A stretch of 64,000 bases of DNA from Oceanobacter kriegii DSM 6294 (GCF_000422845.1 NZ_AUGV01000003.1:372001-436000); one strand, 5' to 3'; positions 9,413-20,888 are shown, counted from the stretch's first letter. Program-made: numbers and translations. Notes: a model not told the origin generated them from the sequence alone.

Positions 9413-10918
9413 TTATTTGCCTTCAATCTCGCGTGAGTAGCTCAACCGCTTGGCAGCATCCAGCGTCAGCAGTTGCATAAAGGCCTGGACTTCGGAGTCC
9501 GAACCGGTCGGTGCGCCTGAGCCACTGCCGCTACCAAAGACGTTGGTAGGGACGGCACGGCGAGCAAAGGCGTCAGCCCAGGTTTTCTGGATTTCGATTT
9601 CAGCTTGCAGTTTTTGGGCAAGGGCGTTGTCGGCCTTCAGAATCACTTCTTTCTGGTAGGCTTCAGCATCGGCCAGGGTGCGCTGGGTTTCCGCTTCGAT
9701 GCGGGCTTTCTCCAGTTCGATCTGGGCGGTTTCCTTGGCAATTTCCGCCTGTTCTTTCAGCTTCTGGGCGTTGGTTAAAGCCAGCTGCTTTTCGGTCTCT
9801 GCTTCAGTCGTCCGTTGAATCTGTTCCACCTTGGCTTGCGCCTGACGCTCGGCCACTTCGCGTTCACCCTTGGCGATTGCCAGCAAGCGCTGTTCTTCTT
9901 CCTGTATCCGTTGTTCCCGGGCGATGGCGCGGTCGGCGGAGGCTTTTTGCTTCAGCTGCATGCGTTCAACAAACTTGTTGTTGGGGCGCATGTCGGTGAC
10001 GCGGGCGTCCAGTACGGCGATGCCCAAATTGGTGAATTTCTGTACTTTGCGGCGAGGTTGGCCGTCTTCGCCCAGTACCTTGTTAACCACAAAGGTGGTT
10101 TTGGTTTCGTCGCCGTATTCCTGTTGGTTTTTGCCCAGAGAGGCGTTGGCGGTACTGGTGACTTTGCGGCCGGTGCTTTTGAGAATTTCTTCCCGGCGCA
10201 CGATGTAAATGCCGCTGTTCATCTGATTTTCGAATTCGGTATTGAATTCGGAGCGGCTGCCCGAGTAGTACTCTTCCGCGCTCATCAATGACGCGGTGGC
10301 TTGCAGGGTTTCCTTGAACGCAGGCATCAGAGCGGTGCGCAGCAGGTTCTCGGGGGAGCGGTATTCATGGGCCAGTTTGAGGAAGTTTTGCTCGTCCTCC
10401 GGAATCGAGAAGCGCACGGTGGCTTCGGCATCGGCATCAACCTGATCGAGGAACATGATGTTCAGTGGTGGCAGTATCGCGCTGGCGTCAGACTGGTCAC
10501 TTTCGGCATCCAGTCGCTCCGAACGGCCGGCAATGGCTTGCACGGTCATGGAGCGCTTCCAGGCGTTGTAACGGCCAAACAGGTAGACGTTATAGCCCAC
10601 GTCCGAGACCACTTTTTCGTCACCAGTGATGGTGCGGACGTGGTAGATATAGCCGGGTTCGGCGTAGAAGAATATCTGGTTGAATGCGCCTAGCATAAAG
10701 GACAGTACGGCAGCGCTGATCAGTACCGGCGTGACCTGGGTTGGTATGTCGTAGCCCAGCGCATCCAGTCGCTCGTTGATTTCGTCCGGCGTTTTGCCCT
10801 GGCTTTCCAGCTCTGAACGAATGCGTTCAATTTTCATACGTTGTGCTGAGCGCACAAAGCCCAAACCAATGATCGCCAGAATACAGACGACGCCGACGAA
10901 TATGCCCCAAAAAGCCAT
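9413..10918 (-). CDS. SPFH/band 7 membrane protein
   Basis: This encodes 501 residues. Two N-terminal hydrophobic helices lie at about 3-22 and 63-83, separated by a charged loop that includes TPDEINERLDALGYD. An SPFH-like domain follows at roughly 90-330, then a long Ala/Glu/Gln-rich coiled coil (about 330-460) and a Gly/Ser linker GSGSGSGAPTGS near the C-terminus. The architecture resembles flotillin/HflK-type scaffolds that oligomerise on the inner membrane. No partner NfeD or protease gene is adjacent. A hairpin at 9361-9387 follows the stop but lacks a T tract. The specific function cannot be told from sequence. Confidence 0.8.
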   Translation of the reverse strand: MAFWGIFVGVVCILAIIGLGFVRSAQRMKIERIRSELESQGKTPDEINERLDALGYDIPTQVTPVLISAAVLSFMLGAFNQIFFYAEPGYIYHVRTITGDEKVVSDVGYNVYLFGRYNAWKRSMTVQAIAGRSERLDAESDQSDASAILPPLNIMFLDQVDADAEATVRFSIPEDEQNFLKLAHEYRSPENLLRTALMPAFKETLQATASLMSAEEYYSGSRSEFNTEFENQMNSGIYIVRREEILKSTGRKVTSTANASLGKNQQEYGDETKTTFVVNKVLGEDGQPRRKVQKFTNLGIAVLDARVTDMRPNNKFVERMQLKQKASADRAIAREQRIQEEEQRLLAIAKGEREVAERQAQAKVEQIQRTTEAETEKQLALTNAQKLKEQAEIAKETAQIELEKARIEAETQRTLADAEAYQKEVILKADNALAQKLQAEIEIQKTWADAFARRAVPTNVFGSGSGSGAPTGSDSEVQAFMQLLTLDAAKRLSYSREIEGK

Positions 10919-11058
10919 CGTAGATACTTCCTTGTGTTATTGAAGGGGCGCAATCATATATCGATTGGATGACCAAATGGCGTGATGTGGTGGGGCTTTT
11001 CAAGCCCTTCTGGTGCGGGTTAACGGAAGAAAAGCGGCGGGTGGCCCGGCAAGCGAGC

Positions 11059-11098
11059 AAAAAAATGCCCCCAGGGCCAAAGGCCGTGGGGGCATTTT
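11059..11098 (-). terminator. Intrinsic terminator of pckA
   Basis: An 11-bp perfect stem (11062-11072 with 11088-11098, AAAATGCCCCC/GGGGGCATTTT) lies 15 nt past the pckA stop. Read on the minus strand it ends in a run of T. Confidence 0.9.
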
Positions 11099-11113
11099 CT
11101 ACAGGTCAGTCAC

Positions 11114-12652
11114 TCAGTCCAGTTTCGGACCGGCTGCCAGGATGGCGTCAGATACATCGTACTTCTTGAAGTTTTCGATGAACTGGCCAGCCAGCTGCTG
11201 TGCTGCTGTGTCGTACTTGTCCTGATCGGCCCATGCGTTGCGTGGGTTCAGAACCTTGCTGTCAACGCCTTCCAGTGCGGTTGGAACTTCCAGACCGAAC
11301 ACAGGAACGGTTTCGGTTTCAACACCGCGCAGCTGACCAGTCTGGATCGCAGCGATCACAGCACGGGTAGTCGGGATGGAGAAGCGCTCACCGCCAGCAC
11401 CGTTTGGACCACCGGTCCAGCCAGTGTTGACCAGGTACACCTGGGAGTCGAATTCTTTCACGCGCTTGATCAGCAGTTCGGCGTATTCGCCAGCTGGACG
11501 TGGGAAGAATGGTGCGCCGAAGCAGGTAGAGAAGGTAGAACGCAGGCCTTTCACGCCGCCCATTTCGGTTGAACCAACCAGTGCGGTGTAGCCAGACAGG
11601 AAGTGGTAAGCCGCCTGTTCGTTGTTCAGGATGGACACTGGAGGCAGTACGCCGGTCATGTCACAGGTCAGGAAGATAACGGCTTTTGGTTCGCCAGCCA
11701 TGTTCTCTTCAACACGCTTTTCAACGTGAGTCAGAGGGTAGGCACAACGACCGTTTTCAGTCAGGGAAGTGTCGTCGTAGTCGGCAGTGCGAGTGGTCTC
11801 GTTAATCACTACGTTTTCAACGATGGCGCCAAAGCGGATGGCGTCCCAGATGATTGGCTCGTTCTTCTTGGACAGGTTGATGGTCTTGGCGTAGCAACCA
11901 CCTTCCAGGTTGAATACGGTGCCCTTGCCCCAACCGTGCTCGTCGTCACCAATCAGGTAACGCTCAGGGTCGGCGGACAGGGTGGTTTTACCGGTACCGG
12001 ACAGACCGAAGAACAGGCAAACGTCGCCATCTTCGCCAACGTTGGCGGAGCAGTGCATTGGCAGTACGTCTTTTTCTGGCAGCAGGAAGTTCTGCACACC
12101 GAACATGGCCTTCTTCATTTCACCGGCGTAACGCATGCCAGCGATCAGTACCTTGCGCTGAGCGAAGTTAACGATCACACAACCGTCAGAGTTGGTGCCG
12201 TCACGCTCTGGAACACATTCGAAGCCAGCAACGTTCAGGATCTGCCACTCTTCCTTGTCGGAAGGGTTGTAGCTTTCTGGCAGGATGAACAGGTTACGGC
12301 CAAACAGGTTCTGCCAGGCAGTCTGGGTGGTCATTTTAACGGCCAGGTAGTGCTGCGGGTCAGAGCCTACGTGGACGTGGGAAACGAAGCTATCAGTCTG
12401 GGATACGAACTCTTCTACACGGTCCCACAGGGCGTCGAACTTGTCGGCATCAAATGGACGGTTGATGTTGCCCCAGTCGATAGCGTCTTTGCTGCTTGGC
12501 TCTTCAACGATGAACTTGTCCATCGGGGAACGGCCAGTACGTGCGCCGGTTTTTACTACCAGTGCGCCGTTGTCTTGCAGTTCGCCTTCGCCACGAGCAA
12601 TCGCTTGTTCTACCAGAAAAGGCGTAGATAAATCCGTGTATACAGTGGTCAT
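11114..12652 (-). CDS. pckA: Phosphoenolpyruvate carboxykinase (ATP)
   Basis: It converts oxaloacetate plus ATP to PEP, CO2 and ADP, the entry to gluconeogenesis. The protein is about 512 residues. Visible motifs are [14 protein letters not shown], the Lys/His metal-site region [10 protein letters not shown] and [12 protein letters not shown], the kinase-1a P-loop [11 protein letters not shown], the kinase-2 region [10 protein letters not shown], and VNTGWTGG. An in-frame ATG exists at 12700. I prefer 12652 because Pseudomonas-type PckA begins with a short leader before VYTDLS. Neither start has a clear ribosome site. It lies just downstream of hslO, as in enterics. A 15-bp palindrome upstream may be an operator. 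Confidence 0.93.
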   Translation of the reverse strand: MTTVYTDLSTPFLVEQAIARGEGELQDNGALVVKTGARTGRSPMDKFIVEEPSSKDAIDWGNINRPFDADKFDALWDRVEEFVSQTDSFVSHVHVGSDPQHYLAVKMTTQTAWQNLFGRNLFILPESYNPSDKEEWQILNVAGFECVPERDGTNSDGCVIVNFAQRKVLIAGMRYAGEMKKAMFGVQNFLLPEKDVLPMHCSANVGEDGDVCLFFGLSGTGKTTLSADPERYLIGDDEHGWGKGTVFNLEGGCYAKTINLSKKNEPIIWDAIRFGAIVENVVINETTRTADYDDTSLTENGRCAYPLTHVEKRVEENMAGEPKAVIFLTCDMTGVLPPVSILNNEQAAYHFLSGYTALVGSTEMGGVKGLRSTFSTCFGAPFFPRPAGEYAELLIKRVKEFDSQVYLVNTGWTGGPNGAGGERFSIPTTRAVIAAIQTGQLRGVETETVPVFGLEVPTALEGVDSKVLNPRNAWADQDKYDTAAQQLAGQFIENFKKYDVSDAILAAGPKLD

Positions 12653-12795
12653 ATCGATACCCAGATGGGTCCTCGCAGTTGCGGTGGCCTTTTGGGCCAT
12701 TACCAGTCGTTTTGTTCATTCACTCGTGTGCTTTCGAGTGATCTTGTGCTGAGAGACGCGCAAGTATGCCAGAAAACCAGCCTTGCGCTAAGTGT

Positions 12796-12810
12796 CTGGC
12801 CATTGGCCAG
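12796..12810. promoter_or_regulatory. Palindrome upstream of pckA, candidate operator
   Basis: The 15-bp sequence CTGGCCATTGGCCAG is a perfect palindrome around one central base. It lies about 145 bp upstream of the pckA start. A second inverted repeat, CACTCG/CGAGTG, at 12721-12740 is closer to the gene. No transcription factor can be named from this. Confidence 0.35.
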
Positions 12811-12873
12811 ATCAATAACCCGTATAACAGTCTGCTATTCTGCTGACCTTACGAGTGTTAGTAGATCTCTGTG

Positions 12874-12902
12874 GCCGCTATTGCCTGCCAGGGAATAGCG
12901 GC
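12874..12902 (-). terminator. Hairpin after hslO
   Basis: A 9-bp perfect stem (GCCGCTATT 12874-12882 with AATAGCGGC 12894-12902) lies 16 nt past the hslO stop. It lacks a T tract, so it may be Rho-assisted or a mRNA-stabilising hairpin. Confidence 0.5.
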
Positions 12903-12917
12903 GCGGTACTATATCAC

Positions 12918-13772
12918 TTAATGCAAATTATTCTCAGGGAACAATTCGCTCATGTCGGTTTCGTCGAAGCGGTAGTGTTGCTGACAAAATTCGCAGTTAA
13001 CGTCGATGTGACCGCTTTCTTCAATCATTTCGCTGATGGCGGTTTTGCCGACCTGATGCAGGGCGTTGGCCAGACGGTCACGTGAGCAGGTGCAATGGAA
13101 GCTGAGAGAACTGGCCGGATACACGCGCACGTTTTCTTCGTGGTAAAGGCGGTGCAGCAACTCTTCGTTAGCCAGCTCCAGCAGTTCTTGCTGCTTGATG
13201 GTGGCGGCCAGGTGGCTGACCCGGTCCCAGGCGTCAATGTCGTCGTCGGTGCGCTTGGACGGCAGCTGCTGCAGCATGAAACCAGCCGCTTGCTGGCCAT
13301 CGCACATCAGCCAGAAGCGGCTGGCGAGCTGTTCGGACTGCACGAAATACTCTTCCAGAGCGGCGGCAACGTCGCCGCCTTCAATCAGGGTGATGCCCTG
13401 ATAGCGCTGGCCCTGATCCGGTTCAATGGTGATCACCATCTGGCCGTCTTCAAAACTCAGTTCTTCGCTGGGCTGGTTTTCGTCGTAGCGGGCGATGGCG
13501 CGCAACTGGCCTTGTTCGTCGGTTTCTGCCTGAATCAGCGAGATGTTGCCCGGCAGACGAATTTGCAAGGTCAGACGGCCCTTGAACTTGAGGTTGGCGC
13601 TCAGCATCGCGGTGGCGGCCATCAGTTTGCCCACCGCCACAGCAATCGGTTGCGGGTATTGATGACGGCTCAGGACGTCCTGATAGGCCTGATTCAAGTG
13701 GGCAACTTCGCCACGAATCGCAACGTCGTCAAAAGAGAAGCGCTGGAGCTGGTCCGCACTGGTCTGGGTCAT
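12918..13772 (-). CDS. hslO: Redox-regulated chaperone Hsp33
   Basis: This encodes 284 residues, close to the family norm. Hsp33 is a cytoplasmic holdase activated by oxidative unfolding. The redox switch is intact: HCTCSRDR and CEFCQQHYRF provide the four zinc cysteines in the order CxC and CxxC near the C-terminus. The N-terminal domain begins DQLQRFSFDDVAIRGE. AGGTGA lies 7 nt before the ATG at 13772. It is the last gene of yrfG-hslR-hslO, 17 bp after hslR, the same arrangement as in E. coli, where the hslRO genes belong to the heat-shock response. Confidence 0.95.
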   Translation of the reverse strand: MTQTSADQLQRFSFDDVAIRGEVAHLNQAYQDVLSRHQYPQPIAVAVGKLMAATAMLSANLKFKGRLTLQIRLPGNISLIQAETDEQGQLRAIARYDENQPSEELSFEDGQMVITIEPDQGQRYQGITLIEGGDVAAALEEYFVQSEQLASRFWLMCDGQQAAGFMLQQLPSKRTDDDIDAWDRVSHLAATIKQQELLELANEELLHRLYHEENVRVYPASSLSFHCTCSRDRLANALHQVGKTAISEMIEESGHIDVNCEFCQQHYRFDETDMSELFPENNLH

Positions 13773-13789
13773 TCAATTCACCTGTCGGG

Positions 13790-14191
13790 TCAGAGATCCT
13801 GGTAGATCTTTTCAAAGCGACGCATATCGCGGCGCTCTTTCTTGTTGGGTTTGTGGTCCGGGGTTGGCATCGAGGCTTTCAGCACCTTGCGCTGTTCGGA
13901 CTTGTCCATTCGGGCCTTGATACTTTGGGGCGTTTCTTCATAAAGCAAGCGGGCTTCCGGTGCGCCACGGCGCTGTTCCGATAACGCCTTGATGACCACT
14001 TCTTTCTCGTCGAAGCCCTGACGAATCAGCAGGGTGTCGCCGACGTCGGCCATTTTGCTGACTTTGCAGCGCTGACCTTCGTAATGCACCTTGCCGCCTT
14101 CGATGGCGGTTTTGGCCAGCGAGCGGGTTTTGAAAAAACGGGCCGCCCATAACCATTTGTCGAGGCGTACCTTCTGGCTGTTGTCAGTCAC
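13790..14191 (-). CDS. hslR: Heat-shock protein Hsp15 (S4 RNA-binding)
   Basis: This encodes 133 residues. The N-terminal S4 domain (RLDKWLWAARFFKTRSLAK, then EGGKVHYEG) is followed by a basic tail rich in Lys and Arg (KPNKKERRDMRRFEK). By family knowledge Hsp15 binds 50S subunits carrying stalled peptidyl-tRNA and helps recycling. The start is a GTG at 14191 with GGGAGAG about 10 nt upstream. It lies 7 bp after yrfG and is clearly co-transcribed with it and with hslO. Confidence 0.94.
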   Translation of the reverse strand: MTDNSQKVRLDKWLWAARFFKTRSLAKTAIEGGKVHYEGQRCKVSKMADVGDTLLIRQGFDEKEVVIKALSEQRRGAPEARLLYEETPQSIKARMDKSEQRKVLKASMPTPDHKPNKKERRDMRRFEKIYQDL

Positions 14192-14198
14192 GCGGTCG

Positions 14199-14867
14199 TT
14201 ACTCTCCCTGGAGTATGTCCAGTTCGTCGAAATGATGAATGCCGGGGAAGCGATCCTGCGGCTGAGCCGGTTTGGCGCTGTCCGGGTGCTGGATGGCCAG
14301 CAGTTGGCCGATGCCCCAGCGTTGCGCCGATTCTAACACAGCGAGGCTGTCATCAATCAGTAGGGCGCGGTCGGGTTGGAAGGCTTCGTTACGGCTCAGG
14401 TGCTGCCAAAATGCCTGACTTTCTTTCGGTTCGCGGTAATCGTGGGAGCTGATGATGCGATCGACGTACTGGTCCAGGCCGGTGTGCAGCAGTTTCAGGT
14501 CGACGCTGTCGCGGTGAGCGTTGGTGACAATCACCCGGCGTTTACCCATGTCGCCAAGGCGGGTCAGGAACTCCCGGGTATGCGGACGCCAGCCAATTTT
14601 GTTGGCGACGTCTTTCTTCAGCTCGGCGATGGGCAGACCGGTGAGTTCGGTCCAGTGGTCGAGGCAATACCAGTTGAGGGTGCCGCGCAGGCCAATAAAG
14701 CTTTTGTTCAGCTCGGTCAGGGCGTCATCCAGGCTGAGGTTGTGCAGGCGGGCGTATTCAGCAGGGACGTGAGTGAGCCAGAAATAGTTGTCGAAGTGCA
14801 GGTCCAGCAGGGTGCCGTCCATGTCCAGAAGTACGATATCAATCTGCTGCCAGTCGATTACAGTCAT
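14199..14867 (-). CDS. yrfG: HAD-family nucleotidase YrfG
   Basis: This encodes 222 residues. HAD motifs are present in order: motif I LLDMDGTLLDLHFD, motif II VTNAH, Lys of motif III in YREPKESQ, and motif IV LLIDDS. E. coli YrfG dephosphorylates purine mononucleotides such as GMP and IMP. Placement ahead of hslR-hslO supports the assignment. It is divergent from nudE, with about 60 bp between them. It is the first gene of the heat-shock operon, and its stop sits just upstream of the hslR ribosome site. Confidence 0.9.
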   Translation of the reverse strand: MTVIDWQQIDIVLLDMDGTLLDLHFDNYFWLTHVPAEYARLHNLSLDDALTELNKSFIGLRGTLNWYCLDHWTELTGLPIAELKKDVANKIGWRPHTREFLTRLGDMGKRRVIVTNAHRDSVDLKLLHTGLDQYVDRIISSHDYREPKESQAFWQHLSRNEAFQPDRALLIDDSLAVLESAQRWGIGQLLAIQHPDSAKPAQPQDRFPGIHHFDELDILQGE

Positions 14868-14927
14868 GGGGTTTATACTCCGCTCACCTACTTTTTTTCA
14901 TGTGAGGTTATTGTAAGCGTGGCTGAT

Positions 14928-15491
14928 ATGGATAAAAAACCTCGAATTCTGCACCGTTCTGTTGTCGCCCGTAGCCGCTTGTTTACGGTGGAATCGGTCG
15001 ATTTGCAGTTCAGCAATGGCGTCGAGCGCACCTATGAGCGGTTGGTCTCCGGTGGTCATGGGGCGGTGATGATGGTGGCGCTGATGGACGACAATCAGGT
15101 CGCCCTGATCCGTGAATACGGCGGCGGTATTGACGATTACACCCTGACGCTGCCAAAGGGCGCGGTAGACATGGGCGAAACCATCCGTGATGCCTGTAAC
15201 CGGGAATTGCAGGAAGAAATTGGCTTTGCCGCCAGCGAATTTGTGTATCTCAAGCGCCTGAGTCTGTCGCCCAGCTACATGAGTGGCGGCATTGATGTGG
15301 TGCTGGCGCGTGGGCTGACGCCATCCAAACTGGAAGGCGATGAGCCAGAACCGCTGGAGCTGGTGCCGTGGCCATTGGATCAGCTGGATGCCTTGTTTGC
15401 CCGTGACGACTTCACCGAAGGCCGAGCGTTGGCAGCATTGTCATTGGCGCGCAGCTGGCTGGCGGGGCAGTTTGAAGGCGAGGTGCTGTAA
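14928..15491 (+). CDS. nudE: ADP compounds hydrolase NudE (Nudix)
   Basis: This encodes 187 residues. The Nudix box is clear: GAVDMGETIRDACNRELQEEIGF. The flanks VARSRLFTVESVDLQFSNG, LSLSPSYMSGGIDVVLA and LEGDEPEPLELVPWP are close to E. coli NudE, which hydrolyses ADP-ribose, NADH and Ap3A to AMP-containing products. The start is ATG 14928 or the in-frame GTG at 14919, which is nearer to a GAGG box at 14904-14907. Upstream in-frame sequence is not family-like and was dropped. In enterics nudE-igaA-yrfG-hslRO is a cluster; igaA is missing here. Confidence 0.9.
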   Translation: MDKKPRILHRSVVARSRLFTVESVDLQFSNGVERTYERLVSGGHGAVMMVALMDDNQVALIREYGGGIDDYTLTLPKGAVDMGETIRDACNRELQEEIGFAASEFVYLKRLSLSPSYMSGGIDVVLARGLTPSKLEGDEPEPLELVPWPLDQLDALFARDDFTEGRALAALSLARSWLAGQFEGEVL

Positions 15492-15526
15492 GCGCCGCCA
15501 GCGAATCTCTTCAGAGGGTCTCCGAA

Positions 15527-17677
<2,151 letters not shown>

Positions 17678-17755
17678 GGCAATCCCTTGGCTGGTTCTGG
17701 TTAAGGTGCCCAGGCAGGCCCTGAACGACAGAACGTCAGCGGCCAAACAAGGGCA

Positions 17756-18442
17756 TCACAGCATCAGCCAGGGCAGTAAAATTGCGTGCAGGGTGGCCGT
17801 CAGGGTCATGGCCATGGCGGCATATGCCGACTCGGTTTCGCCCAGTTCCAGTGCCCGGCCGGTGCCAATGGCATGGCCGCACACTCCCAGGCTCAACCCC
17901 GCGGTTGCTGGCTGATTCATATTGAGCAGTTTCAGTATAGGCACAATCAGCACGGCACCGAGGATTCCGGTAATAATTACAAAACCTGACGCCAGCGAGG
18001 CGTTGCCGCCAATCTGGTTGGTAATGGCAACCGCCACCGGTGTTGTGATCGACTTGGTCACCATGGTGGTGCTGATCAGCGGGTCGCCAATCAGCCAAAC
18101 GGTCATGCCCCAGGCCACCAGTACGGTAGTCAGGCTGCCGCAGGACACCGCCAGCATGATCCGTAGCCAGTGTTTTTTCATGTGCTTGAGCTGCTGATAG
18201 AGCGGCACGGCCAGCATCACAATCAAGGGGCCGAGCATGTCGTGCAGGTACTGACCGCCTTCCATATAGACGGCGTAATCGGTATGGGTCAGCAGCAGCA
18301 CCGCAATCAGGATTACGATGGCCAACAAAATCGGTGGCAGGAACACCGGCTTGCGCAGCTTCAGATAGGCTTGCTGGCTCAGTACAAACGCGGCAATGGT
18401 CAGCATGGCCCAGAACAGCGGGGTTTGCAGCAGGGTCATCAT
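17756..18442 (-). CDS. lrgB: LrgB/CidB family membrane protein
   Basis: This encodes 228 residues with about six or seven hydrophobic helices. Family stretches include TKSITTPVAVAITNQIGG and GVCGHAIGTGRALELGETE, both characteristic of LrgB. The family pairs with LrgA/CidA; proposed roles are control of murein hydrolase export, holin-like activity or transport of small organic acids. GGAGAACGACCA precedes the start, and the ATG overlaps the lrgA stop by 4 bp, so the two are coupled. An equally good ATG is one codon downstream at 18439. Confidence 0.9.
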   Translation of the reverse strand: MMTLLQTPLFWAMLTIAAFVLSQQAYLKLRKPVFLPPILLAIVILIAVLLLTHTDYAVYMEGGQYLHDMLGPLIVMLAVPLYQQLKHMKKHWLRIMLAVSCGSLTTVLVAWGMTVWLIGDPLISTTMVTKSITTPVAVAITNQIGGNASLASGFVIITGILGAVLIVPILKLLNMNQPATAGLSLGVCGHAIGTGRALELGETESAYAAMAMTLTATLHAILLPWLML

Positions 18443-18816
18443 TGGTCGTTCTCCCCACTGGCGTTGCCTTCTTTCGCGGCAACTTTCGCAGCAACACCGA
18501 TGTGCATGCAGGCTGCGCACACCAGTACACCGGGAATCAGGCTGACGGTCAGAATCATCAACAGCATCAGGCCATGGTCTGCCAGCAGCTGCTTGTGCAT
18601 CACAATGCCAACGCTGACGGGCACCAGAAACATCGGCAGCCAGGGGGCTAAAAACTGGGTGGTTTGGCGCAACGACTGAGGCACAGAGCCGCGCAACAGC
18701 AAAAACGTCAGCAATAGCAACATGCCAGCAATGGATGCCGGGATGGGTAATGACAGGGTTTGCTGGGCGAACATGCCAGCAACAAGAAAAAACAGCAGGA
18801 TCAGAAAGCCAATCAT
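18439..18816 (-). CDS. lrgA: LrgA/CidA family holin-like protein
   Basis: This encodes 125 residues with four hydrophobic helices and a charged C-terminal tail (KVAAKEGNASGENDQ). Family-typical segments are PIPASIAGMLLLLTFLLLRG, LAPWLPMFLVPVSVGIV and ILTVSLIPGVLV. It forms an operon with lrgB by 4-bp overlap. The start is only 22 nt after the encoded CCA of the upstream tRNA-Leu on the same strand, which suggests read-through from the tRNA promoter. Confidence 0.9.
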   Translation of the reverse strand: MIGFLILLFFLVAGMFAQQTLSLPIPASIAGMLLLLTFLLLRGSVPQSLRQTTQFLAPWLPMFLVPVSVGIVMHKQLLADHGLMLLMILTVSLIPGVLVCAACMHIGVAAKVAAKEGNASGENDQ

Positions 18817-18838
18817 AACCGGCCCCTGAAATCAGGAA

Positions 18839-18923
18839 TGGTGCGGAAGGAGAGACTCGAACTCTCACACCTTGCGGCGCTGGAACCTAAATCCAGTGCG
18901 TCTACCAATTTCGCCACTTCCGC
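18839..18923 (-). tRNA. tRNA-Leu (anticodon UAG)
   Basis: The minus strand folds as a class II tRNA. The acceptor stem is GCGGAAG (18917-18923) with CTTCCGC (18843-18849), the anticodon loop TTTAGGT sits between CTGGA and TCCAG, the T arm contains GTTCGAGTC, and there is a long variable arm as expected for Leu. The discriminator A and CCA are encoded (18839-18842). Confidence 0.96.
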
Positions 18924-19065
18924 AGAAGGTCGCGGACTATACGCGAGTAAATTACCTTTGCCAAGTCTGCCGCAGCGGGAAAGTATCTGTGGTGCGAATT
19001 TCATGGGAGTGATGTACCTTCCGTGGAGAAATGCTAAAGATCGACCATGCATCATGGAGTGGAAC

Positions 19066-20082
19066 GTGTCGAATAATACTCAATTGGCCAGCAGTGTATT
19101 ACTGACGCTGGCATCCGCCATTATCGTTATTGCGGGTATCAAAAGTGCGGCAGACATGCTTGTGCCGTTTCTGTTGTCGGTGTTCATTGCGGTGATGAGT
19201 GCGCCGCTGCTGCATTGGCTGGGGCGTCGTGGCGTGCCGGGCATTCTGGCCGTACTGATATTGGTAGTTGGTTTTCTGGTGCTGGGATCGGCGCTGGCGA
19301 TGTTTCTGGGGGGCACCATTAATGCCTTCTATCAGGACATGCCAACCTACGAAACCAAACTGCAATCCCTGTTTTCGCAAACCATCGACTGGGTGCAGGG
19401 CTTTGGCATCGACGTGCCCAAAAATGTTCTCAAGGAGTACATCAATCCTGGCGTGGCCATGAACGCGGTCGCCACCGTCTTCAATGGCCTGGGCGGTGTA
19501 CTCACCAATGCCTTCCTGATTCTGTTCACCGTGATCTTTATTCTGATGGAAGCCTCGGGCATGCCGGACAAACTGAAACGGGCGTTCGGTGAGCACACCA
19601 CAGCGTTAAGCAATTTCGAACGCTTTAGTGCACTGGTGCAACGGTATCTGGCCATCAAAACCCTGATGAGCATGGGCACCGGGGTCAGTATTGGTCTGGT
19701 GTTGTGGATCATCGGGGTGGATTACGCGCCGATGTGGGCACTGGTGGCATTTTTGCTGAACTATATCCCCAATATCGGTTCCATTATTGCAGCGGTGCCA
19801 GCGGTACTGGTTGCGCTGATTCAGCTCGGCCCGGCGGAAGCGCTGGCCACCATCATTACCTACATGGTGGTCAACACCCTGTTTGGCAATGTGATTGAGC
19901 CTCGAATGATGGGTCGAACCCTGGGCTTGTCAACGCTGGTGGTGTTTCTGTCGTTAGTATTCTGGGGCTGGGTGTTGGGGCCGGTAGGGATGTTGTTGTC
20001 GATCCCGCTGACCATGGTGGTGAAAATCGCCCTGGAAACCCGCCCGCAAAGCCGCTGGATGGCAACCTTAATGGATCATTAA
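19066..20082 (+). CDS. AI-2E family transporter (PerM/YhhT type)
   Basis: This encodes 338 residues with about eight hydrophobic segments. The pattern of the PF01594 family is clear: an N-terminal helix pair, a central amphipathic region (QDMPTYETKLQSLFSQTIDW), then FLLNYIPNIGSIIAAVPAVLVAL, GNVIEPRMMGRTLGLSTLVV and FWGWVLGPVGMLLSIPLT. Members include the autoinducer-2 exporter TqsA and Na+/H+ antiporters, so the substrate is not fixed by sequence. The GTG at 19066 has GGAG 6 nt upstream; an in-frame ATG at 19054 is the alternative. It is divergent from the tRNA-lrgAB unit. Confidence 0.86.
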   Translation: MSNNTQLASSVLLTLASAIIVIAGIKSAADMLVPFLLSVFIAVMSAPLLHWLGRRGVPGILAVLILVVGFLVLGSALAMFLGGTINAFYQDMPTYETKLQSLFSQTIDWVQGFGIDVPKNVLKEYINPGVAMNAVATVFNGLGGVLTNAFLILFTVIFILMEASGMPDKLKRAFGEHTTALSNFERFSALVQRYLAIKTLMSMGTGVSIGLVLWIIGVDYAPMWALVAFLLNYIPNIGSIIAAVPAVLVALIQLGPAEALATIITYMVVNTLFGNVIEPRMMGRTLGLSTLVVFLSLVFWGWVLGPVGMLLSIPLTMVVKIALETRPQSRWMATLMDH

Positions 20083-20176
20083 CCCGGCTTGCGCGACACT
20101 GCGCGGGTCGTTGCAAATTATCGTAAACCCGATTTGGGATAGACCGGATAGCGCCTAGACTGGCGGCCGGAGGATC

Positions 20177-20875
20177 ATGATGAAATCTATACTGCTTATT
20201 GACGATGACGTTGAACTGGGCGAACTGCTGCAAGAATACCTTTCCATGGAAGGGTTTGAAGTTAACGCCGTACACGACGGTGAAACCGGCCTGACGGAAG
20301 CCCTTAGCGACCGCTACGATCTGGTGCTGCTCGACGTTATGCTGCCGGGGCTGAACGGTTTCGAACTGCTGCGCAAGTTGCGTGTTGAGTCGACCATTCC
20401 CGTGATCATGCTGACTGCCCGTGGCGAAAGCGTTGATCGGGTGCTGGGTCTGGAGCACGGCGCAGACGATTACATTGCCAAGCCGTATCATCACCATGAG
20501 CTGGTGGCGCGTATCCGTGCCCTGTTCCGCCGTATTGAGCTGGCGGGCGAGCCTGCTCACGAAAGCGACGATGGCATTCTGGCGGTGGGCGATCTGACCC
20601 TCAAACCGACCGATCGCAGTGTTTCCATCAGTGGCGAACACCTGACCCTGACGGGCGCCGAATTCGGTGTGCTGCAATGCCTGATGGAACACGCCGGTGA
20701 ACTGGTCAGCAAGGACAACCTGTCGATGGCGGCACTGGGCCGTGCGTTGATGGCTTACGACCGTTCGATTGATATGCACGTCAGCAACCTGCGCAAGAAA
20801 CTGGGCCGCCGTATGGATGGTGGTGATTGGATCAAGACCGTGCGCAGCCGTGGCTACCTGCTGGTGAAATCCTGA
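20177..20875 (+). CDS. OmpR-family response regulator, CpxR-like
   Basis: This encodes 232 residues. The receiver domain has acidic residues in LLIDDDVE, the phospho-Asp in LVLLDVMLPG, Thr in MLTARGE and Lys in AKPYHHHEL. The winged-helix output domain contains LTLTGAEFGVLQCLMEHAGE and the recognition-helix region DRSIDMHVSNLRKKLG. A strong GGAGG precedes ATGATG at 20177. It is followed after 13 bp by its kinase. Similarity to CpxR and RstA is by eye, and the target regulon (envelope stress in CpxR) is an inference. Confidence 0.88.
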   Translation: MMKSILLIDDDVELGELLQEYLSMEGFEVNAVHDGETGLTEALSDRYDLVLLDVMLPGLNGFELLRKLRVESTIPVIMLTARGESVDRVLGLEHGADDYIAKPYHHHELVARIRALFRRIELAGEPAHESDDGILAVGDLTLKPTDRSVSISGEHLTLTGAEFGVLQCLMEHAGELVSKDNLSMAALGRALMAYDRSIDMHVSNLRKKLGRRMDGGDWIKTVRSRGYLLVKS

Positions 20876-20888
20876 TTCCTTCCATGTT

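Noticed and set aside
14376-14927. N-terminal extension of NudE
   Set aside because: It is antisense to yrfG with no homology to Nudix proteins. The family N-terminus begins near 14928.
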